Positions 36,728 to 45,609 of a stretch of DNA of 64,000 nt are shown piece after piece. Both the position numbers and the translations under genes were made by a program. Below the pieces are notes generated by a model. It was not told the DNA's origin. It did no database searches and saw nothing but the letters and a program-made list of their open reading frames with translations. Source of the stretch: Amorphus sp040750475 (GTDB taxonomy: Bacteria; Pseudomonadota; Alphaproteobacteria; Rhizobiales; Amorphaceae); the NCBI RefSeq assembly GCF_040750475.1, contig NZ_JABJVY010000006.1, positions 143,337-207,336 of the forward strand, in the 5' to 3' direction. Numbering within the stretch: position 1 is the first letter of the stretch; the number at the start of each line of letters is the position of its first letter.

Positions 36728-37942
36728 ATGCTCTACCAAACCTATCAGTTTCAAGACGACATGATCGCCCCGCTGCGCGCCCTCGCACGCAACGCGGCAT
36801 TTCCCGAATTTCCCTGCGAATGGGGAATCTTTGGCGATATGCGCCGACGGGTCTCGGCCGGATTGGAGATGCTGTCGCGCTTCGAGCTCTCCCATAGCCG
36901 GCCCGAATTCGCCATCGACAGCGTGCGGGTCGGCAATCGCGACGTGCCGGTGACGACGGAGGTCGCGCTCGATCTTCCGTTCGGCCAGCTCCTGAAATTT
37001 TCCAAGGACATCGACACGGAGCAACCCCGCGTGCTGGTGGTGGCGCCGCTCTCCGGTCACTTCGCCACGCTGCTGCGCGGCACGGTGCAGACCCTGCTGC
37101 AAGATCACGAGGTCTACATCACCGACTGGGTGAATGCGCGCGACGTGCCGTTGGAGGCCGGCCGCTTTGGCGTCGAGGACTACGTCACTTACGTGATCCG
37201 CTTCATCGAGGAGATCGGGCCCGGATCCCACATCCTCGCGGTCTGCCAGCCCTGCGTCCAGGCGCTCGCAGCGGTGGCGGTAATGTCGGAAGACGAACAT
37301 CCGGCGACGCCGCGGTCGATGACGCTGATGGCCGGTCCGGTCGACGTGTCGGAAAGCCCGACGGCGGTCAACGATCTCGCCAACTCCAAGCCGCTGTCGT
37401 GGTTCGAGACCCAGGTAATCTCCAGCGTGCCGGCACGCTATCCCGGTGGCGGCCGCCGGGTCTATCCGGGATTCGTTCAGCTCACCGCCTTCATGGCGAT
37501 GAATATGGAGCGTCACCGCGATCAGCACCGCAAGCTCTACGAGTATCTCGCCGCCGGCGAGACGGAGAAGGCGGAGAAGATCAAGACCTTCTACGATGAG
37601 TATTTCGCGGTGCTGGACCTGACGGAGGAATTCTACGTCGAGACCATCGACCGGGTGTTCCAGCGCAATCAACTCGCCAAGGGCGAATTCACCTACCAGG
37701 GCCGGCTGGTCGATCCCTCCGCGATCCGAAAGACGGCGCTTCTGACGGTGGAAGGCGGGCGCGACGACATTTGCGCGCTCGGCCAGACGGCCGCGGCCCA
37801 CGATCTCTGCCGCTCCCTGCGCCCGCACCTGAAGCGCCATCATCTGCAGGCCAATGTCGGCCACTACGGCGTTTTCAACGGCAAGCACTGGCAGCGTGAA
37901 ATCTACCCCGTCGTACGCAACATGATCCTGGCGATGGAGTAG
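36728..37942 (+). CDS. phaZ: Intracellular polyhydroxyalkanoate depolymerase
   Basis: A 404-residue intracellular PHB depolymerase of the type described in Cupriavidus and rhizobia. From ATG 36728 it begins MLYQTYQFQDDMIAPLRALA, followed by RPEFAIDSVRVG and the active-site box HILAVCQPCVQALAAVAVM, in which the nucleophile is a Cys and not a Ser. The C-terminal QANVGHYGVFNGKHWQREIYP holds the catalytic His. It mobilises stored PHB. Longer upstream frame residues are non-conserved. Confidence 0.93.
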   Translation: MLYQTYQFQDDMIAPLRALARNAAFPEFPCEWGIFGDMRRRVSAGLEMLSRFELSHSRPEFAIDSVRVGNRDVPVTTEVALDLPFGQLLKFSKDIDTEQPRVLVVAPLSGHFATLLRGTVQTLLQDHEVYITDWVNARDVPLEAGRFGVEDYVTYVIRFIEEIGPGSHILAVCQPCVQALAAVAVMSEDEHPATPRSMTLMAGPVDVSESPTAVNDLANSKPLSWFETQVISSVPARYPGGGRRVYPGFVQLTAFMAMNMERHRDQHRKLYEYLAAGETEKAEKIKTFYDEYFAVLDLTEEFYVETIDRVFQRNQLAKGEFTYQGRLVDPSAIRKTALLTVEGGRDDICALGQTAAAHDLCRSLRPHLKRHHLQANVGHYGVFNGKHWQREIYPVVRNMILAME

Positions 37943-37999
37943 CCGCCGCTCCCCTCGACAAGAGCGTCCGACGTTTACTCCGCACTCCCGGGGGCTCGG

Positions 38000-38542
38000 C
38001 TACTCGAGCGCCACATCGATCGTCGCCTCGCGCGGCAACCTGATCGGCCGGCCGGCCACCACCCAGAAGCTCTCGTCCGCCGCATCCGCGACGCGCTGAT
38101 TGAGCCGTCCCTGGGCGTCCCGGAAGGCGCGCGCCAGCGCATTCTCCGGCACGATGCCCCCGCCCACTTCGTTGGAGACGAAGACCACGGGGCCGGACAG
38201 GTTGGGAATCAGGGCGCAAAGCGCCTCGACCTCGGCCTCGATCGCCCGCTCCGCGCCGAACAGATTCGCAAGCCAGAGCGTCAAGCAATCGACCAGGATG
38301 GCCGTTTCTGGCCCGGCCTCACGAGTGAGTGCGCCGACGAGGTCGACAGGCTCCTCCACGGTTCGCCAGCGCGCGTCGCGCCGGGCCTGGTGATGGGCAA
38401 CCCGCGCAGCCATTTCCGTATCCTGGGGAGCGCCGGCGGAGGCCAGATAGACCGGAGCGCGCCCGGACCCGGCGACCAGCTCTTCAGCCAGACGGCTCTT
38501 GCCGGAGCGAGCTCCCCCCAGAATCAAAATCGACCGCGCCAC
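38000..38542 (-). CDS. cobU: Adenosylcobinamide kinase/guanylyltransferase
   Basis: A 180-residue bifunctional enzyme (CobU/CobP) of the late cobalamin pathway, phosphorylating and then guanylylating adenosylcobinamide. Walker A is GGARSGKSRLAE; the histidine region is VAHHQARRDARW; and VSNEVGGGIVPENALARAFRD is typical. It follows a small membrane-protein gene by 16 bp, so no cobalamin riboswitch fits directly before it. No other cob genes are in the window. Confidence 0.95.
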   Translation of the reverse strand: MARSILILGGARSGKSRLAEELVAGSGRAPVYLASAGAPQDTEMAARVAHHQARRDARWRTVEEPVDLVGALTREAGPETAILVDCLTLWLANLFGAERAIEAEVEALCALIPNLSGPVVFVSNEVGGGIVPENALARAFRDAQGRLNQRVADAADESFWVVAGRPIRLPREATIDVALE

Positions 38543-38558
38543 CTGTCGGACCTCCTAA

Positions 38559-38825
38559 TCATCGCTCAGTGCCCGTCCGCGACGACGGGCCCCGCCCGCC
38601 AAACGGCCGCCGGCGGCCCCACCACACTTCGCCCCGCCGCCTCAAGCGCCGCAATCCGGGACTATCCACCGACAGCACCACCAAGCCGAGCGGCAGCATC
38701 CAGAAGCCGAGCACGGGCAGAAAGCCCAATACGCCGCCGAGCACCAGCCCCCCGCCGAGCCCGAGCCGCACCGGCCGCGATCTCGGCAGCCGGACCCGCC
38801 GTTTCCCGAACCGGATGTCGGCCAT
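38559..38825 (-). CDS. Small conserved membrane protein, function unknown
   Basis: An 88-residue protein from the ATG at 38823-38825, which has AAGGAAG five bases upstream. A basic N-terminus (RFGKRRVRLPRSRPVR) is followed by one hydrophobic hairpin LGLGGGLVLGGVLGFLPVLG then FWMLPLGLVVLSVDSPGLRR and WWGRRR. Similar short proteins occur widely in Hyphomicrobiales without known role. Probably co-transcribed with cobU. Confidence 0.7.
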   Translation of the reverse strand: MADIRFGKRRVRLPRSRPVRLGLGGGLVLGGVLGFLPVLGFWMLPLGLVVLSVDSPGLRRLRRRGEVWWGRRRPFGGRGPSSRTGTER

Positions 38826-38975
38826 TCTTGCTTCCTTTATCAAGGGGTGCGGCGTGCCTTGGAACACCGTCTGTCCACACCTCATCCGAAAACGCCACAA
38901 ATGAGATGGCCCGAAGGCTTGGCAAGGGCAATGAGGCTTGATATAGGCAGCACCCACGCTCACATGGCGTGCTGA

Positions 38976-39050
38976 TCCCCGGTAGCTCAGTGGTAGAGCA
39001 ATCGGCTGTTAACCGATTGGTCGCTGGTTCGAATCCGGCCCGGGGAGCCA
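38976..39050 (+). tRNA. tRNA-Asn (GUU)
   Basis: A 75-nt cloverleaf with a 7-bp acceptor stem (TCCCCGG/CCGGGGA), D arm GCTC-AGTGGTA-GAGC, anticodon loop CTGTTAA with anticodon GTT at 39008-39010, T arm with TTCGAAT, discriminator G and an encoded CCA. It is the likely integration site of the prophage that starts right after it. Confidence 0.97.
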
Positions 39051-39075
39051 ACCACCCTAAAAAGTGGTTATTTTT
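39050..39075 (+). terminator. Intrinsic terminator of tRNA-Asn
   Basis: AACCAC (39050-39055) pairs with GTGGTT (39064-39069) around an 8-nt loop and is followed by ATTTTTC. It lies directly after the tRNA, inside the region next to the integrase. Confidence 0.75.
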
Positions 39076-39086
39076 CAATAGCTTAA

Positions 39087-40282
39087 TCACGGTGCGGCCC
39101 GCCCCGAAAAGCCGTCGCCCTCTAGGTGCGGCCCGAATCGGCCTTTTCGACCCCCCCCAAAGTCCCTATCGTCATTGCCCGCTTCGAGCCGGCTAAGCGC
39201 GGCCTGAGCTAGAAGGCGTTGCCTCGCCGACCGTGTGTAGCGATCAATTTCCTTCGTCGTCGTGTGGCCCGTCACCGCCATGATTTCCCGATCGGAGCAA
39301 CCTAGCTCCGCGAGGCGTGCGGCCGCGGCCTTGCGCAGTCCGTGGGCTCGCCCCGGCACGCCTGCCTCATCGCACCGCTTGGCGAACCAATTGCCGAACC
39401 CCGCGTCGGCGAACGACTTGCCGAACCGCGTGACGACAAACGTATCCTGCCCCCGCCCCGGGGTAGCCTCGATAATCTCGCGAAGGACCGTGAGGATGGG
39501 CAGCTCCATCTTGACCGGCTTGCGATTGCGCCCCTTGTGCTGAGTGAAAGTCAGCCATCCGTTTCGAATGTGCTGGGGACCGAAGCGGATCACGTCAGAT
39601 CGCCGTTGCCCGGTGTAGAGGAGCAAGGCGAACGCGAGCCGGGCCATCGAGCCGACCGGATGGTACCGCTCGAACTGCTCCACCTCGTCGAGCGTCCACG
39701 CATGAAAGCCTTGGCTATAGGCGTTGATATAAGGGACTTCCCGCGCCGGGTTCGTCGTGACGCCCGCTAGCTCGGCTTCAATCGCGTAATTGTAGAGCTG
39801 CCGAAGCGCCTTTAGGAGGCCGTTCGCCGAATGCGGATGTTCGGAGTTCTCGTCGCGCAGCTTCCGGACGTGTCGCGGCTCAAGCCTCGCAGCCGGCCGG
39901 TCGCCATACGGCGGGCGCTTATCTGTGCCGCCCTGCGCGCAGAGACGATCGAGGATCTTCCGGCGAACATATCGCGTGCTCTCCCCTAGCGATCGGAACT
40001 CGGGAGATTGGTAGTAGATGCACGCGATCTCGCGGAGCGAGCCTTCAATCGGCCGTCGTGTCGGCCGGTTCTCTGATCGGCGCCGCTTGGCGGGGGGCGC
40101 CTCAACCGGTTCACAAGTTTCAGGGTCTATGCCCTGTTCAGCTAAGCGATATTTCCGGAGAAATTCATCTGTCCCGTATTCGGGCGTATCCTTATGCGCC
40201 TTAAGGGCTTCCTCCTGTAATAATATCGAATAGCCCCATGCCTAATCTTTTCTTTTATTATGTATTTGGTCTTTATATTCAT
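39087..40282 (-). pseudogene. int: Tyrosine-type phage integrase, frameshifted
   Basis: The C-terminal catalytic part reads LLLYTGQRRSDVIRFG (first Arg), HGLRKAAAARLAELG (His-x-x-Arg) and GHTTTKEIDRYTRSARQ (His and Tyr nucleophile), and the central SAM-like part REIACIYYQSPEFRSLGEST is also clear. That frame has no start codon: upstream it meets a stop at 40242-40244. The missing N-terminus (MNIKTKYIIKEKIRHGAIRY) is in another frame from ATG 40280-40282, and the two join at a run of C residues (40182-40184), where one missing base would restore continuity. Thus it is inactive unless the shift is a sequencing error or ribosomes slip. It would mediate integration at tRNA-Asn. Confidence 0.85.
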
Positions 40283-40292
40283 CGTTTTACAG

Positions 40293-40553
40293 TCAGTCCC
40301 ACGGGTTATACTCATCGGGACCAATAGCAGGCAACATTTCAAATGACCGATCCAGAGCAACCCGATCCCATACCGTTCGTCTCCTGATCCGCTTCGGACC
40401 CGGCATGAGCCCACCCGCGATCAGTTGGTCGAAGGTCGTCGGGCTTACCCCAATGTAGCGAGCCGCCTCGACTCGACTGAGGCCCCGGGGCGGAAGCGAA
40501 GGCGGTAAGACACAGCGCGCCGCCCGCTCGCCCCCTTCGTCGCGACGTGTCAC
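40293..40553 (-). CDS. Excisionase-like / AlpA-type helix-turn-helix protein
   Basis: An 86-residue protein from GTG 40551-40553, which follows the strong site GGGAGGGAAGGC. The core GLSRVEAARYIGVSPTTFDQLIAGGLMPGPKRI is a winged MerR/AlpA-like helix-turn-helix of the kind used by phage excisionases. It sits immediately upstream of the integrase, 10 bp away, as xis genes often do. An upstream start at 40628 would add 25 residues with no conserved sequence. Confidence 0.7.
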   Translation of the reverse strand: MTRRDEGGERAARCVLPPSLPPRGLSRVEAARYIGVSPTTFDQLIAGGLMPGPKRIRRRTVWDRVALDRSFEMLPAIGPDEYNPWD

Positions 40554-40634
40554 GCCTTCCCTCCCTGCACGGTACCGGCACGTTCCAGCTTGCAGCCGTC
40601 TAGCGTCACGTTGATGGTCATCGCCCATGCCTCC

Positions 40635-41048
40635 TCAGAACGGGATTTCATCGTCGAGGTCGCGGCCGTAGTCCTGCTGGCCTGAAGATGGGCGGCCGCC
40701 TCCACCGTCGCCGAGCAACGAGAGCCTGCCGTCGAAGCCCTTCAGCACGACCTCGGCCGCTTTGCGCTTCGAACCGTCCTGGCCTTCCCATTCCCGGTAT
40801 TCCATCGCCCCTTCGACCCCGACGAGGCCGCCCCTCCGGACATAGTTTTCGACGATCCGGATGAGCCCGTCCGACATCACCCTGACGCGGTGCCATTGCG
40901 TTTTCTCGCGGCGCTCGCCGGTCGACTTGTCCCGCCACCGCTCCGAGGTCGCGAGGCTGAAAGTCGCCATCCGCCGGCCGTTGTCGAAGCTCTTGATTTC
41001 CGGGTCCTGGCCGACGCGGCCGACCAGGATGACGCGGTTCATACTCAT
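40635..41048 (-). CDS. ssb: Single-stranded DNA-binding protein (phage-encoded)
   Basis: A 137-residue SSB. The OB fold starts MNRVILVGRVGQDPEIKSFDNGRRMATFSLATSERW, and the acidic partner-binding tail is DLDDEIPF. Its shortness and place among phage recombination genes show that it belongs to the prophage and is not the chromosomal copy. Confidence 0.93.
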   Translation of the reverse strand: MSMNRVILVGRVGQDPEIKSFDNGRRMATFSLATSERWRDKSTGERREKTQWHRVRVMSDGLIRIVENYVRRGGLVGVEGAMEYREWEGQDGSKRKAAEVVLKGFDGRLSLLGDGGGGRPSSGQQDYGRDLDDEIPF

Positions 41049-41061
41049 TTCGGGGCTCCGC

Positions 41062-42156
41062 TTAGGTCGTAACGACGGTGACGGTTTCGGCGGCGCGCAT
41101 TACGGCCGTATAGAGCCATCGATCAGCGTGCTCGCCGAAGGTCCGGCTTTCGTCGAAGACGACGACGTCATCCCATTGCGAACCCTGCGCTTTGTGACAG
41201 GTAAGCGCATATGCGTAGTCGAATGGGTCGTATTGCTTGGCCTCCTTCCAATCGAGCGACCTTTCCTCGCCCGTGACCCATGCATGGTGCGTGATAACCT
41301 TCCGCCAATCCTTATTCGTTCCGGCGTCGAGGGGGCTCACCTTCATTTGTGTCGTCTTGTCACCTTGTTTTATTATTTTCTCGACCTGCCAGATGCCACC
41401 GTTTAGCAGTCCCTTTTCTTTGTTGTTGCGTAGAGCGACAACCCGGTCGCCCGGCTGAAAGAAGCCCTCCCTTTCGAGCAATTCGCGAATGCGATCGTTG
41501 TAGAGCCGGCGCGTCATGTTCTTCCCGACGATGACCTGATCGGACGCGAGGACGGCGCCGGTTTCGATTTCCGTCCGGCCGATGACGCGGCTTTCCCCGC
41601 GGGCGCCCTTTGCGAGCCGCCCGCCTTCCCGGATTTCCATCGACATCGCGATGATTGGGTTGTCCTGCGCCTGCCGATGAACTTCGGTCAGCATGAAGTC
41701 GGGTTCGCGTGACGTGAAAAAGCCTTCGCCGCGCACCGGCGGCAACTGCGCTGGGTCGCCGAGGACGAGGATCGGCCGACCGAACGACATAAGATCGCGG
41801 CCAAGGTCCGGGCCGACCATCGAGACCTCGTCGATGACGACGAGGTCCGCATCGGCGATCGGGCTATCGACATTCAGGCGCCAAGCCGGTTCGGGGCCGT
41901 CTTCGTCGATACGGTAAATCAACGAATGGATCGTGCGTGCGCCCTCGCAGCCCTTGGATTGCAGCATAAGCGCCGCCTTCCCGGTAAAGGCCGCGAATTG
42001 CGCCTTGCCGACGTGCTCCGCGAGATGTCGCGCGAGCGTCGTCTTGCCGGTGCCGGCATAGCCGGCGAGATAGAACGACTGCGGCCCGCCGATGCCGGAC
42101 CGAAGCCAATCGCGGACGGCCTTCATCGCGCTGTCCTGCTGCGGTGAGAATTTCAT
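41062..42156 (-). CDS. Dda/RecD-like superfamily 1 DNA helicase
   Basis: A 364-residue SF1B helicase. Walker A is LAGYAGTGKTTLARHL, Walker B LVVIDEVSMVG, then LVLGDPAQLPPV, and the C-terminal motif VI region is YALTCHKAQGSQWDDVVVF with LYTAVMRAAETVTVV. The size and layout are like the T4 Dda helicase or the C-terminal part of RecD. It probably acts in phage replication or recombination. Located 13 bp upstream of ssb on the same transcript. Confidence 0.9.
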   Translation of the reverse strand: MKFSPQQDSAMKAVRDWLRSGIGGPQSFYLAGYAGTGKTTLARHLAEHVGKAQFAAFTGKAALMLQSKGCEGARTIHSLIYRIDEDGPEPAWRLNVDSPIADADLVVIDEVSMVGPDLGRDLMSFGRPILVLGDPAQLPPVRGEGFFTSREPDFMLTEVHRQAQDNPIIAMSMEIREGGRLAKGARGESRVIGRTEIETGAVLASDQVIVGKNMTRRLYNDRIRELLEREGFFQPGDRVVALRNNKEKGLLNGGIWQVEKIIKQGDKTTQMKVSPLDAGTNKDWRKVITHHAWVTGEERSLDWKEAKQYDPFDYAYALTCHKAQGSQWDDVVVFDESRTFGEHADRWLYTAVMRAAETVTVVTT

Positions 42157-42231
42157 TGCTGCCTCGATGGGTTCGAACGCCCGCCCGGCCGCCGAAGCGC
42201 CTGGGCGGCGCGGTTGATCTGCGAGAAGCGT

Positions 42232-42498
42232 TCAATACGCATCGGCGATTTCCCACCTGTCGGTTGCCGGGATATCGCCGACGAGGACGGACGTCGGAAC
42301 GTTGAGCGCCCGGGCGAGAACGACGAGTTCGGCCGCCGATAGTCTCGCTGTCCCGTTTTCGATCCGGCTTACGCGAGTTGAGGTGGAGCCGAGCGCATCG
42401 GCTATCACCTTCCTATCGATCTGCTTCGAAATCCGGATCGCGAGCGCCCGGCGCGCGATCTCTCCGGCGATCGCCGAACGGTCGTCTTTGTCGATCAC
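42232..42498 (-). CDS. Small XRE-family helix-turn-helix protein
   Basis: An 88-residue protein with an XRE domain at residues 25-75: DRKVIADALGSTSTRVSRIENGTARLSAAELVVLARALNVP. It has no additional sensory domain. Being in the leftward early arm, it may be a second phage regulator (Cro- or antitoxin-like). No toxin-like partner is visible on either side. Confidence 0.75.
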   Translation of the reverse strand: MIDKDDRSAIAGEIARRALAIRISKQIDRKVIADALGSTSTRVSRIENGTARLSAAELVVLARALNVPTSVLVGDIPATDRWEIADAY

Positions 42499-42529
42499 GG
42501 CCGCTCTCCGCGAAGGATGGTCGTAAGCA

Positions 42530-42841
42530 TCACTCGGCCTCCTTCGGCGGACCGAAGTCCGCTAGCCAGAAAGCGGCAGCGTTTTCGAAGAACGCGCGGC
42601 GACTGGTGTCGGCCGCGTCTTCGGCGATCTGAAGCGCCCGATCGAGGAACAGGTCGCTAATTGCAACCTGGGGGGCGAGCGACGCGATCGCCGATACGAT
42701 CGTCGGATCCGGGTGATCGACCTTGAGCGCGAGCCGGTCGCGGCCGCGCTCGTCGATGAATTTCCGGACCCTTTCAGCGCGGCTTTCGGCAACGATCCAG
42801 AGATCGAGCATCTTGACGTGCTGATTGAGCTCAAGCGTCAT
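42530..42841 (-). CDS. Phage protein of unknown function
   Basis: A 103-residue acidic, helical protein starting MTLELNQHVKMLDLWIVAES. I do not recognise a family. The frame is open far upstream, but that part is an arginine-rich shadow of the recombination gene; the ATG at 42839-42841 with AAGGGGG upstream is natural. Its start overlaps the small gene before it by 11 bp. Confidence 0.6.
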   Translation of the reverse strand: MTLELNQHVKMLDLWIVAESRAERVRKFIDERGRDRLALKVDHPDPTIVSAIASLAPQVAISDLFLDRALQIAEDAADTSRRAFFENAAAFWLADFGPPKEAE

Positions 42842-42956
42842 CGCCGCCCCCTTCGCCCTGATCTTCGGACGCAGCGTCGAAGCCCGCGAGCCAAGCATCA
42901 CGCTCCGCATGGCGGCCATCTTCGCGGAACTCCGGCGGCACCGCCTTCCGGGCCAT
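42831..42956 (-). CDS. Very short phage protein (41 residues)
   Basis: Reads MARKAVPPEFREDGRHAERD then AWLAGFDAASEDQGEGG and ends TGA at 42831-42833. AAGGGG sits directly before the ATG at 42954-42956. The AWxxGFDAA stretch recalls small phage proteins related to ribosome modulation factor. It fills the space between two neighbouring genes and overlaps the next, which supports it. Function unknown. Confidence 0.5.
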   Translation of the reverse strand: MARKAVPPEFREDGRHAERDAWLAGFDAASEDQGEGGGDDA

Positions 42957-42974
42957 CCCCTTGTGGAAGGCATC

Positions 42975-43842
42975 TCAGCCGCGATCGCGGGCATGCTCGA
43001 TGTCGTCGGACGTCGCTTCCGGCATATCGCGAGCCGGTTCGTCCGCCTCTCCTTCCCCCTGCTCGGTATCGTCGGCGCGGCTTTCCGCATCGGCGGTCGT
43101 TTCCGGCGCCTTTTCGGCGCGCTTTTCCTTCTTTCCGTCCGCCTTGGGGGAATCCCCCGCCCCATTCTGCGCCGTCGATTTTTCCGCGCCTTTCGCGGCC
43201 TTCGCATTGGAGCCCTCACCTTCGGCGACATCGCCGAGCTTTTCGTTCAGTCCCTTGCGATCGCTGGAGCCGGCTGGGACCGTCGTCGAGAACATTTCCT
43301 CGACGGTCGCTTCTCCGTTCTTCAAGGCGCTGTGCATGCCGGTCAGAACCGGCATGTGATCGAGGGTGATATCGTCGAGCCCGCCGGCACCGATCGCGGT
43401 AAAGATCTGCTCGGGCTTTACGCCAAAGGCGGCGAACGCCTTCAGCATCTTGTCGCGCCGCTCCGAGAGCGTCTTGACGTCGCCTTTGACCGTCGCCTCG
43501 GCGGCTTCGTAAGCCTTGCGCCAGACGGCCTTCGGCACCCCGCCGAGGATCGCATTGCGCTTGGCGATCGAGCACGCCGCCGATCGGGACACCGTTTTCC
43601 CGAAGGAACTCGGTCGTCAGGCCATTGATCTCGGTCGCCTTGGCGCTCATCCGCCAACCGTCCGGGCGGACATAGAAGTCCTTCCGGTCGAGCACTTCGG
43701 CGTTTTCATCGACGTAGATCGATGCGAGATGCGCGAGCCGTGGCTGTCCGACGGCGTCGGCGGGAAGCTTGAAGTCGAACAGCCCGCTCGTTTCCGTATC
43801 GATCACGGCGTATCTAACGCGGCGTAGGGTGCTCGCGCTCAT
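42975..43842 (-). pseudogene. Deletion fusion of a DnaQ-like exonuclease N-terminus and a RecT-like C-terminus
   Basis: From ATG 43840-43842 the first 86 or so residues match a DEDD 3'-5' exonuclease start (RRVRYAVIDTETSGLFDF, with KATEINGLTTEFLRENGVP), then similarity ends before the second and third Exo motifs. In a different frame, sequence resuming at about 43580 (ACSIAKRNAILGGVPKAVW, TLSERRDKMLKAFAAFGV, DDITLDHMPVLTGM) looks like the C-terminal part of a RecT/Bet-type annealing protein with an acidic tail. The two pieces abut out of frame, best explained by a deletion that removed the middle of both genes. The RecT assignment is from memory of the family and is moderate. Confidence 0.65.
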
Positions 43843-44594
43843 CGGAACGTCGCCTTCGTGCTTTCGAAGACGTGGACGCCCGCAAGGCTCGCCGAGCCTT
43901 TCTGGATGCGGACATATGAGCGGCTGGCCTTTTCGACGTCCTCCCTTCGAAGGAACGGCCGAAGCACGTCGAGCGGGATCGCGTCATAGTCCGTGATCTG
44001 GAAATCCCAGGTCGACCGGCTACCGGATCGGGCTCCGCTTTCCGTCGTCCGTTTGGTGACGGACCGAACCCCGGACTCGATGGCAGCCTCGGCGTCTTCC
44101 CGTTTCGCCGCGAGCTGTTCCGCCTCGTCCGCGTAGCGTGCGACCGTATCCGGCCGCTTGGCAGCCTCGGCGCGTTTCCGGGCGGCTTCCTCCTGCTGGG
44201 CGAGCCGGCGCGCCTCGTCCTCGCGGCGGCGCTTTTCGGCCGCAGCCTTTTTCTCGTGCCACGCCGTCGCCCTTGCTTCGAGTGTGCTCAAGATGCTGGC
44301 GACGCGGCCAATCTGCGCGTTGAAGAACGTGTCGACCGTCCGCCCGGCTTCGAGGTGCGGTTCCTTTTCTTCCTTCCGGGTTGCGTCGATGCGCTTGCGG
44401 AGCTTCGCAAGGTCGCGGCCGACGTTGGTCGTCGCGTCGAGATCATCGTCGGAACTGATTTCCTCGGGGAGAACCATCGCGCGCTTCGCGATGGCATCGA
44501 CGTCGCCGACAAGCGAGCGATGCTGATCGGCAAGCAATTCCTCCAATGGTGGTGCGTTGTGCCCCATCCCTGGGGCGGCCTGAGCTTCGGACAT
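43839..44594 (-). CDS. Coiled-coil phage protein, function unknown
   Basis: A 251-residue protein from ATG 44592-44594. The N-terminus (MSEAQAAPGMGHNAPPLEEL) is followed by a long charged coiled coil (about residues 75-170; Glu/Ala/Arg-rich, HEKKAAAEKRRREDEARRL) and a globular end (DYDAIPLDVLRPFLRREDVEKA). Its stop overlaps the exonuclease start as ATGA. Proteins of this shape commonly lie between YqaJ nucleases and RecT in phage recombination operons, suggesting a structural or ATP-independent accessory role. Confidence 0.7.
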   Translation of the reverse strand: MSEAQAAPGMGHNAPPLEELLADQHRSLVGDVDAIAKRAMVLPEEISSDDDLDATTNVGRDLAKLRKRIDATRKEEKEPHLEAGRTVDTFFNAQIGRVASILSTLEARATAWHEKKAAAEKRRREDEARRLAQQEEAARKRAEAAKRPDTVARYADEAEQLAAKREDAEAAIESGVRSVTKRTTESGARSGSRSTWDFQITDYDAIPLDVLRPFLRREDVEKASRSYVRIQKGSASLAGVHVFESTKATFR

Positions 44595-44672
44595 AGTTGC
44601 TGGGTCCCTTGCCTCGGGTTTCCAGGCGACCGGGGGGTCGAACACCGGCCGGTCGCTCTTACGCGCCGCGCT

Positions 44673-45609
44673 CTATTCGTCGGGCGGCGGCAATCTCAGC
44701 GGGCGAACCGTCGTCGCTTCCTGGTACCGGGCGCGGCGATGCTGCTCGCGCCATGTGATCTTGCGGCCGCCGGGCAGGTGCCCGATCGTCGCGCCGCGCA
44801 TCCGGTTGCGGATTTCCGCCTCGGCGGCCGCGCGTGCCTTCGCCGCGGCCTTTTCTTCGGCGCGAAACCGATGAACGGCTTCGATCAATTCCCGGACGCG
44901 TGGGTCCTGCGAAAGGTCGATTTCCTCCCCCTCGTCCGCCGCATAGACGGCGGAAATCGTCTCTCCATCGAGCGAATAATCCGGGGTCGGTTCGTCGCCG
45001 CGCTCAATCATTTCCCAGAAGGCGCGGGCTTCGCGCTTGAGGCGATCGAAGACGCCGGGCATGAAAGGTACGTCGATTTCCGGAAGCTCGATCCCATGGC
45101 CGATAACGAACGGCGTAACGGTCGCCCAGGCCGCGCCGGTAAGGTGCGCTTCGACCGTCGCCTGAAGGGCGATCCAAAGCGGCGGTTCCGGTTCGTCGGC
45201 ATCCGCCAAGCCATTTCCGACGGAATACCGACTGTTCGACGTTCTTGATTTGAACGAGCCCGGGGCCGCGGGCTGGGTCATGTGTGATGACATCGGGCGT
45301 CGCGCCGAGCCGGGCTGCCGGATCTCGGTAGTAGGTCCCGGGATTGGTGTTGTGCGTGATGTCCCATTCGGGATGGCGCTGGCGAAGGAGTTCGACGGCA
45401 ACCGGCTCCAAGAGCCGGCCCCTTTTCATCGCTTCGGTTTCTTCCGGGTCTTCGACGATCAGGCCGGACTTGAGAGCCCAAAGTTTGTACGGGGTCGTAT
45501 ATTCGTGACAGCCGAGCAGAGCCCCAACGACCGACGCGGTAACATCGGCTTCGCCAACCTTGATCCAGGACGCCCGGGACCTCGGCGAAAGCGTCTCGAT
45601 CGGCGACAT
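44673..45609 (-). pseudogene. YqaJ-like phage recombination exonuclease, frameshifted
   Basis: From ATG 45607-45609 the protein starts MSPIETLSPRSRASWIKVGE and contains the YqaJ core: TASVVGALLGCHEYTTPYKL, GRLLEPVAVELLRQRHP, ATPDVITHD and VQIKNVEQSVFRRKW. Immediately after this the frame is lost at GG (45206-45207); one base fewer continues as ADADEPEPPLWIALQATVEA and the rest of the domain, to a stop at 44673. The metal-binding residues are all upstream of the lesion, but the C-terminal third would be missing. The intact enzyme would be a lambda-exonuclease-like 5'-3' nuclease. Confidence 0.8.

Noticed and set aside
36527..37888. 453-codon open frame on the minus strand
   Set aside because: Antisense to phaZ.
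38543..38558. Cobalamin riboswitch upstream of cobU
   Set aside because: Only 16 bp separate cobU from the previous gene, too short for a riboswitch.
42842..43231. N-terminal arginine-rich extension of the 42530-42841 gene
   Set aside because: It is an off-frame reading of the acidic tail of the RecT-like remnant; a normal ATG lies at 42841.
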